From Caulobacter henricii (lineage in GTDB: Bacteria > Pseudomonadota > Alphaproteobacteria > Caulobacterales > Caulobacteraceae), in contig NZ_CP013002.1 of assembly GCF_001414055.1 (NCBI RefSeq), positions 2,542,001 to 2,606,000 of the forward strand: a stretch of 64,000 nt of DNA, read 5' to 3'. Within the stretch, counting starts at the first letter, position 1; every line of letters starts with the position of its first letter. The notes below the pieces were generated by a model. It made no database searches. It was not told where the DNA came from and saw only the letters and a program-made list of their open reading frames with translations. The translations under genes and the position numbers were made by a program. Positions 58,106-64,000 of this stretch are shown here, piece by piece.

Positions 58106-58582
58106 ATGACCATCCTTTTATGGACCGCCAGCCTGTGCCGTCCCGATCCTGGCTATGGCGGCTGGTCCTTTGTCCGGCGCGCCGAGGGCCTGACCGGACC
58201 CGAGGCCATCAAGGGTGCAGCCGGCGGCGAGCGACGCACGACCCGCGCTAGGATGTCCCTCACCGCCCTGACCGAGGCCCTGGCCAGCCTGGCAGATCAG
58301 CCCGCCGACACCGCGGTGACCCTCTATCTCGATGACCCGGCTCTGCCGTCCGAACTGGTCAGCGCCGACGGGGCCTATGCCACTGCCGAATCCGAGGCCT
58401 GGGTGGCCGCGCGCGCAGCGGTCGCGGCGCGCCCCGTCCTGACCCTCGCGCCCCTGACGACCGAGGAGCCGTCCGCCGGTTTTCTGTCCGCCTGGGCCGA
58501 TTTCGGGCTCGACACGGCCAAGACCCGCGGCAGTTTCAAGGCCGCTATCCCCAAGCCCAACCTGCTGAAGTTCCCGGGTTAG
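58106..58582 (+). CDS. RNase-H-fold protein lacking catalytic acids (pseudo-RNase H)
   Basis: 158 residues. The N-terminal part aligns with RNase HI: LLWTASLCRPDPGYGGWSFV against the usual Y-T-D-G-x-C-x-x-N-P-G-x-G-G-W, GERRTTRARMSLTALTEAL against ATTNNRMELxAxxxAL, and VTLYLDDPAL against VxxxTDSxYV. The first catalytic Asp is Ala and the helix Glu is Ser; only the third acid (LDD) remains. The C-terminal half is unlike RNase HI. It is probably a nucleic-acid-binding or structural derivative. GGGAG precedes the ATG. A sigma-54 promoter lies upstream. The stop overlaps the convergent gene (TTAG). Confidence 0.75.
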   Translation: MTILLWTASLCRPDPGYGGWSFVRRAEGLTGPEAIKGAAGGERRTTRARMSLTALTEALASLADQPADTAVTLYLDDPALPSELVSADGAYATAESEAWVAARAAVAARPVLTLAPLTTEEPSAGFLSAWADFGLDTAKTRGSFKAAIPKPNLLKFPG

Positions 58583-59454
58583 GGGGGCGACGAACCGGAC
58601 TTCAGCATCGTGATCTCGGCCTCAAGACTGACCACGCGCTGCTGCAATGTCCCCACCCGTTCGGCCAAGGCGACCTCTTGAGCACGGCTGGCCCAGAACC
58701 GGGTGACGATGGCGCTGGTCACGGCCTGCCTTATCGCGTCCTGCCCGGCCGGAGTGGCGATCAGGGCCGCATAGTGGGCTGCCTCAGCAACCCGACGCTC
58801 CATCGGCCAGTCACGGCGGAGCGAGGCCGCGAAGTGGACCGATGTGACCGACTGCCGTGTTCCGGCCGTGATGCCAGGCGCGGCCAGAAACTTCCGCCAC
58901 ATGGCAAGGTCGGTCCAAAGCCCTTCCGGAGCCGGAGACCAGCCGACCGCGAGAGCGCGATAGGCCTCAAGCCGGTAGCCTGCAGCACTTGGCCCGAAGA
59001 GGTTGAAATCCTTTTCGCACATGAGTCGACGCAGGCCTTCGAGCGAAAGATCACCGGCCGTAGACGACAGGGTCCCATCGGCCTCGACCGTGGCATGGGT
59101 CAGATTGCCGAACCCGACCTTCTCAAGCAGCAGGCCCATCTCAGTCAGATGGTTGGGCAACCACTGATCATCATCACCGATCTGGCAGACAAAGCGGCCC
59201 CGGGCCTGTTCCAGAACGGTATGGCGATGGGCTTCGCCGTGGCGTTCCCCCTTGGGAAAATCAAACACCCGAATCCGGTGGTCGGCCACCGCCATTCGCC
59301 TGGCTGCAGCCAGGGTCTCCCGCGGGGCACCGTCACTGATGATCATCAGTTCAAACCTGGACTCGGACTGAGCCTGCACGGACGCGACCGCAAAGGGTAG
59401 CAGGTCGGGCGGACGCACAACGGGCAGCAGGATCGTGAACAGGGGCTCGTCCAT
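58579..59454 (-). CDS. Family 2-type glycosyltransferase
   Basis: 291 residues. The GT-A opening is FTILLPVVRPPDLLPFAVASVQAQSESRFELMIISDGAP, with the nucleotide-sugar acidic motif in VCQIGDDDQWLPNHL. The C-terminus ends in a short heptad-like coil (VALAERVGTLQQRVVSLEAEITMLK). It transfers a sugar to an unknown acceptor, probably in surface polysaccharide synthesis. It is the last gene of a three-gene cassette, one base after the oxidoreductase stop. Confidence 0.87.
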   Translation of the reverse strand: MDEPLFTILLPVVRPPDLLPFAVASVQAQSESRFELMIISDGAPRETLAAARRMAVADHRIRVFDFPKGERHGEAHRHTVLEQARGRFVCQIGDDDQWLPNHLTEMGLLLEKVGFGNLTHATVEADGTLSSTAGDLSLEGLRRLMCEKDFNLFGPSAAGYRLEAYRALAVGWSPAPEGLWTDLAMWRKFLAAPGITAGTRQSVTSVHFAASLRRDWPMERRVAEAAHYAALIATPAGQDAIRQAVTSAIVTRFWASRAQEVALAERVGTLQQRVVSLEAEITMLKSGSSPP

Positions 59455-59455
59455 G

Positions 59456-60376
59456 CTAGGCCCTCCCGGCGCTCAAGATGGCCTCGATTTCGGTCAGTCG
59501 TTCGACAATTAGGAGGCCTTCGGCGGCCGAGCTCATCGGGGCCGGACCCTGGCCGGCGACAAAGTCCAGAAAGCGATCCAGTTCCGCCCTCAGGGGCATG
59601 ACGTCGCTGGTCATTCGAATGCGTTCCTGCGCCGCCGGATCGCCGGGGGCACCGTCTCGAATGAAGAGGCGCTCTTCATAACCATCCCGAAGCTCCAGAC
59701 AGCCCCGACTCCCGATGACCAGGCATCGCCGACGGTGCTCCGGACTGGCAATGCCGATATCCAGCATCACATTGGGCAGGCCTGGTCCGCCCAGGTGTGC
59801 CGTCATGCCAAGATCAGCCCGCCCGTCTGCCGCCGGGAACGCGGCAATCACCGGTGGAATCCGACCCGTAAGATGCAGGACGATCGAAAGATCATGCGGA
59901 GCCAGGATCCAAAGCGCACTCACGTCCCTGTGCGGGTTAGACCAGCCTTGGCGGATCAGGTTGATGCCGAGGACGTCACCAATATTTCCGGCGGCGATTT
60001 CTTCGCGCATGGCTTCGATCACGGGATGGTAGCGCCACTTGTCCATGACGAAGAGCCGCTCACCGGCTTGCTCGACCAGACGACGCGCCCTCGCGAGGTC
60101 ATTGGCCATCGGCTTTTCGACAAACAGGGGCTTGCCGGTGCCGACAAGACCCTCCAGCACATCAGCATGGGTGGCGGTGGGCGTCGCGACCACATAGCCA
60201 TCCATCTCGGGCAGTTCGGCAGCGTCGTCGACAATGCCGTTCGCGCCGCCCGCCATCGCGCGGTCCCGGGATTCAGCGCCACGCACCGCCACATGAACCT
60301 CGACGCCGGCAGCCTTCAGGTCGCGAAGGATGTGGCGCCCCCAACGGCCGCAACCGACCAGTCCGATCCGCATCAT
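59456..60376 (-). CDS. Gfo/Idh/MocA-family oxidoreductase
   Basis: 306 residues. The Rossmann motif is RIGLVGCGRWGRHIL, the conserved Lys is in LFVEKPMANDL, and HDLS occurs in WILAPHDLSIVLHLTG. This NAD(P)-dependent family oxidises or reduces sugars and nucleotide sugars at C3 or other positions. The start ATG 60376 lies in ATGATG overlapping the stop of the epimerase gene; 60373 is equally possible. Middle gene of the cassette. Confidence 0.9.
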   Translation of the reverse strand: MMRIGLVGCGRWGRHILRDLKAAGVEVHVAVRGAESRDRAMAGGANGIVDDAAELPEMDGYVVATPTATHADVLEGLVGTGKPLFVEKPMANDLARARRLVEQAGERLFVMDKWRYHPVIEAMREEIAAGNIGDVLGINLIRQGWSNPHRDVSALWILAPHDLSIVLHLTGRIPPVIAAFPAADGRADLGMTAHLGGPGLPNVMLDIGIASPEHRRRCLVIGSRGCLELRDGYEERLFIRDGAPGDPAAQERIRMTSDVMPLRAELDRFLDFVAGQGPAPMSSAAEGLLIVERLTEIEAILSAGRA

Positions 60377-60945
60377 TGGTCCAGGGGCAGAAGGGAGAAC
60401 CGCGCCAGCATGTCCTTGTAAGAACCGGCGGCCGCATCCTTCGGCGACAGAAAGGGATCTGTGCAGGGCCAGTCGAATCCAAGGTCCGGGTCGTTCCAGC
60501 GGCAGATCGACTCTTCCGGTCGGACAAAATGGGCCGTGACCCCGTAGACGTGCGTACTGGGCTTGGTGAAGCAAAACCCATGCGAGACGCCGGGCGGGAT
60601 GACTACAATATGCGGGTCTTCGCCTGTCACCCTCACCGTAGTGGCCCAGCCGAAGGACGGGGATCCGACCCGGCTGTCACGCAGCCCCAGGACCATCTCG
60701 CCTGCGATGATGATCAGATAGTCATAGTGGTCGGCATGGGTGTGCACGCCCCGCAGGGTATTGGGGACCGAGTTCACCAAATTCCACTGCAGTGGCCGAG
60801 GCCCAAAACCCCATTCTTCCCGATAGAATTCGGCAAATGTGCCGCGTTGGTCTTCATGAACGCGGAGTGGTGCCAGGAGTAGGCCGCCGGGCAGGTCAGC
60901 GCCGGTTGACAAGAAGCTTCTGACAGTAGGAATCTGAGTTGGCAT
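60373..60945 (-). CDS. dTDP-sugar 3,5-epimerase-like (RmlC-type) cupin
   Basis: 190 residues. RmlC features are LRGVHTHADHYDYL (catalytic His), GEMVLGLRDSRVGSPSFGWATTV, VVIPPGVSHGFCF, and the terminal CRWNDPDLGFDWP with the conserved Asp. It may epimerise a dTDP-4-keto sugar or belong to the isomerase/acyltransferase-like cupins of modified-sugar pathways. First gene of the cassette with the oxidoreductase and glycosyltransferase, so it likely supplies a modified sugar for a surface glycan. Confidence 0.87.
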   Translation of the reverse strand: MPTQIPTVRSFLSTGADLPGGLLLAPLRVHEDQRGTFAEFYREEWGFGPRPLQWNLVNSVPNTLRGVHTHADHYDYLIIIAGEMVLGLRDSRVGSPSFGWATTVRVTGEDPHIVVIPPGVSHGFCFTKPSTHVYGVTAHFVRPEESICRWNDPDLGFDWPCTDPFLSPKDAAAGSYKDMLARFSLLPLDQ

Positions 60946-61060
60946 GGCTCAAACCTAGCGGTTCTTCAGGCCTTCAGCCAGCCTCGGAGCCTCGCTGAGA
61001 CGATGGAATTCCACCTTAACGCGAAAACTAGTCCGAGGCCGGATCGTGTAGGCCCCGCCC

Positions 61061-62680
<1,620 letters not shown>

Positions 62681-62853
62681 CCGGGGGACCTATCGCTCCG
62701 CGCCCTTTTTGTCACCTTCGGCCTTCAGGCAGGCGACCAAAATGCCCTGCTGGTCCGACTCGATGGCCTCAGGCTCTCACCCGTCACAGGCACGCCGCCT
62801 CGACAGAGGCGCGCTGGACGATGGACATGACGGGGAGCTCTGAAAGGGTGCGG

Positions 62854-63222
62854 CTAGGCCGCCAGTCGACGCCAGACCTGGCGATCGGCCTCGACATTGG
62901 TCAGGAAGCCTTCCTTCTGACGGGTCAGGAGCGCGCCCATCACATCAAGGCCAAGCTGGGCATAGCGCAATTGCACCATGCTGGGCAGGCAGCCACGGCC
63001 AGGGGCGATGAACAGGGCCGCATTGACTTCCGGAGCCTTGGAAATGATCAGCGAGGCCAGACGCTTGGCCCGCTCCGGGTCCTTCCGGTGCAGCAAGGGC
63101 TCCTCGGCATACAGTTCACGGCCCAGCTCACCGACATAGCTCAGGGTGAGCTTCGAAAAACGATCGCGCGGCACCGGCGGCGCAAGTTCGCTCGCATCGA
63201 AGCTGAAAACGACATCGTTCAT
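62854..63222 (-). CDS. Conserved hypothetical protein
   Basis: 122 residues, soluble, mixed helical (VPRDRFSKLTLSYVGELGRE, HRKDPERAKRLASLIISKAP, LRYAQLGLDVMGALLTRQKE). Not recognised. ATG 63222 and ATG 63234 are both possible, neither with a good ribosome site. It lies between prfC and the DUF1491 gene with separate upstream regions of more than 150 bases. Confidence 0.72.
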   Translation of the reverse strand: MNDVVFSFDASELAPPVPRDRFSKLTLSYVGELGRELYAEEPLLHRKDPERAKRLASLIISKAPEVNAALFIAPGRGCLPSMVQLRYAQLGLDVMGALLTRQKEGFLTNVEADRQVWRRLAA

Positions 63223-63378
63223 CAAAAAAAGCATGGTGGAGCGGCGTTGATCTCTGTTGCGACGGGACGCCCAGAGATTGCACCGGTCGGGCTTTAAGTC
63301 TGGTTTAGGAGCGCGGTTAACGGAACTTAGGCCTAAAGCCGGTGCCCTGGCGCAGGCGGCGGGACCGCTTTGTCCCGA

Positions 63379-63708
63379 CTAGGCTTCCACCGTCTCGGTC
63401 AGAAAGTGGCGTCCGTCGCGGTCCTCGATCTCGATCACCCAGATGTCGGGATCGATCCGTGCCGCCCTTTCGGCATAGGCATCCAGATCGGGTTCGAAAT
63501 CCGACTTGATCGGCTGCATCCAGAAGCGTTCGCCGTCGCCACGCGTGGCCTCGGCGAACAGGCGGGCCCTGTTCTCGCGGCGATCGACGGCCTTGACCAG
63601 CACCGCCCCGGCCCGGGCATCGCCCTTGCGCGCCACGGTGGCGAAAGCCCCCGCCAGTTCAGCCCGGCGGATCAGCGCGCTGACCCAGATATCCGTCGAA
63701 AGGAGCAT
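63379..63708 (-). CDS. DUF1491 family protein
   Basis: 109 residues: LSTDIWVSALIRRAELAGAFATVARKGDARAGAVLVKA, then DRRENRARLFAEA and the terminal WVIEIEDRDGRHFL, the alphaproteobacterial DUF1491 pattern. Function unknown. A plus-strand gene begins 73 bases upstream in divergent orientation. Confidence 0.88.
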   Translation of the reverse strand: MLLSTDIWVSALIRRAELAGAFATVARKGDARAGAVLVKAVDRRENRARLFAEATRGDGERFWMQPIKSDFEPDLDAYAERAARIDPDIWVIEIEDRDGRHFLTETVEA

Positions 63709-63781
63709 GCTAACCGAACCGCAATACCGAGGCCGCTAGGTTCGGCCCTTCAAGTCGGCAAGCATACGAGAAACGACGCGG

Positions 63782-64000
63782 ATGACGTACCCCAAAGGTC
63801 GATGGGCGCAATGGACGGGACTGGTGATCGGCGGAACGGTCGCGCTCTTCCCCGGCATCCTGTTCGCCGCTAATGCCGCGGATCAGCTCTATGAACGGAC
63901 CCTGATGACGGCCGCCGACGGCCGGTGCCGTCTGTTTGCCCCCGCCATCGGCTCGGCCCTGGACGCCGCGCGGGCCCAGGCACGCGGTGCGACCCTCAGG
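63782..64000 (+). CDS. Exported or membrane-anchored protein, truncated by window end
   Basis: 73 codons are present and the frame is still open at the window edge. A hydrophobic segment at residues 13-32 (GLVIGGTVALFPGILFAANA) follows a basic N-terminus, consistent with a signal anchor or cleavable signal. After this comes ADQLYERTLMTAADGRCRLF. Not recognised from the visible part. Confidence 0.65.
   Translation, partial: MTYPKGRWAQWTGLVIGGTVALFPGILFAANAADQLYERTLMTAADGRCRLFAPAIGSALDAARAQARGATLR

Noticed and set aside
57972..58109. 45-codon frame ending in an overlap with the pseudo-RNase-H start
   Set aside because: No ribosome site, repeated Met/Lys/Ser-rich sequence in an AT-rich promoter region; the stop overlap alone is weak evidence.
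63313..63330. CtrA-like TTAA...TTAG near the gene starting at 63222
   Set aside because: The spacing is six bases rather than seven and no second site is near.

Overview
The window is about 64 kb of GC-rich DNA with very dense coding, very short intergenic gaps and many ATGA or TGATG stop/start overlaps. Several genes point to an alphaproteobacterium of the family Caulobacteraceae (Caulobacter or Phenylobacterium type). These are a CckA hybrid kinase with its phospho-acceptor residues close to the Caulobacter positions, a PleC-type kinase directly downstream of pepN, a fliQ-fliR-flhB cluster leading into cckA, CtrA-type sites (TTAA-N7-TTAA and TTAACCAT), and a methionine synthase split into two proteins. 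There is no rRNA, tRNA, CRISPR array, insertion sequence or prophage that I can support. This looks like core chromosome.

Layout. 0-9 kb holds an Old Yellow Enzyme homologue, an acyl-CoA dehydrogenase with a small monooxygenase (both units preceded by PsrA-like inverted repeats), a small membrane protein, a TerB/J-domain protein, a GH1 glucosidase with a Tat-lipoprotein leader, and a GGDEF-EAL protein. 9.0-17.5 kb is one tightly packed eight-gene minus-strand operon. Its order is an ArsR-methyltransferase regulator (SahR-like), metF, a class B3 metallo-beta-lactamase, the homocysteine half of MetH, a D-Ala-D-Ala-ligase-like ATP-grasp enzyme, a DUF4259 protein, an exported RidA and the B12 half of MetH. 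A 24-bp perfect palindrome sits in front of it. 17.5-20 kb has a VOC/HxlR pair divergent from a frameshifted carboxymuconolactone-decarboxylase-family gene, and a hydroxyacid dehydrogenase. 20-31.6 kb carries a sulfotransferase, ettA, a TonB-dependent receptor, a PhoD phosphatase, a DPP-IV peptidase, a thioesterase and an amidase.

31.6-35.8 kb is a five-gene operon of exported proteins (Sel1 repeats, beta-helix, glycine-rich exported protein, a 55-residue lipoprotein, an NTF2-like protein). It resembles the stalk crossband (Stp) proteins of Caulobacter; that link rests on memory of their architecture. 36-40.5 kb has a paired acyl-CoA dehydrogenase operon, a cysteine-cluster protein and an OmpW porin behind an FNR/FixK-like box. 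40.5-51 kb contains pepN, pleC, a UrcA protein, a Nudix hydrolase, an S1/P1 nuclease, a GST, a small secreted 3D-like protein and a penicillin/AHL-acylase-family enzyme. 51.4-58 kb contains cckA, flhB, fliR and fliQ with a CtrA site at the fliQ promoter, a stand-alone TonB-C-like protein and a helical-repeat protein. The intergenic region after it holds tandem CtrA sites and a consensus sigma-54 promoter. 58-64 kb has an RNase-H-like protein lacking catalytic acids, a sugar epimerase / oxidoreductase / glycosyltransferase cassette, prfC, two small conserved proteins and a gene cut by the window edge.

The genes combine housekeeping one-carbon/methionine and acyl-CoA metabolism with the polarity and cell-cycle control machinery (PleC, CckA, CtrA targets, flagellar export) typical of stalked or dimorphic bacteria. 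A recurrent structural theme is convergent genes sharing a 4-nt CTAG or TTAG at their stops.
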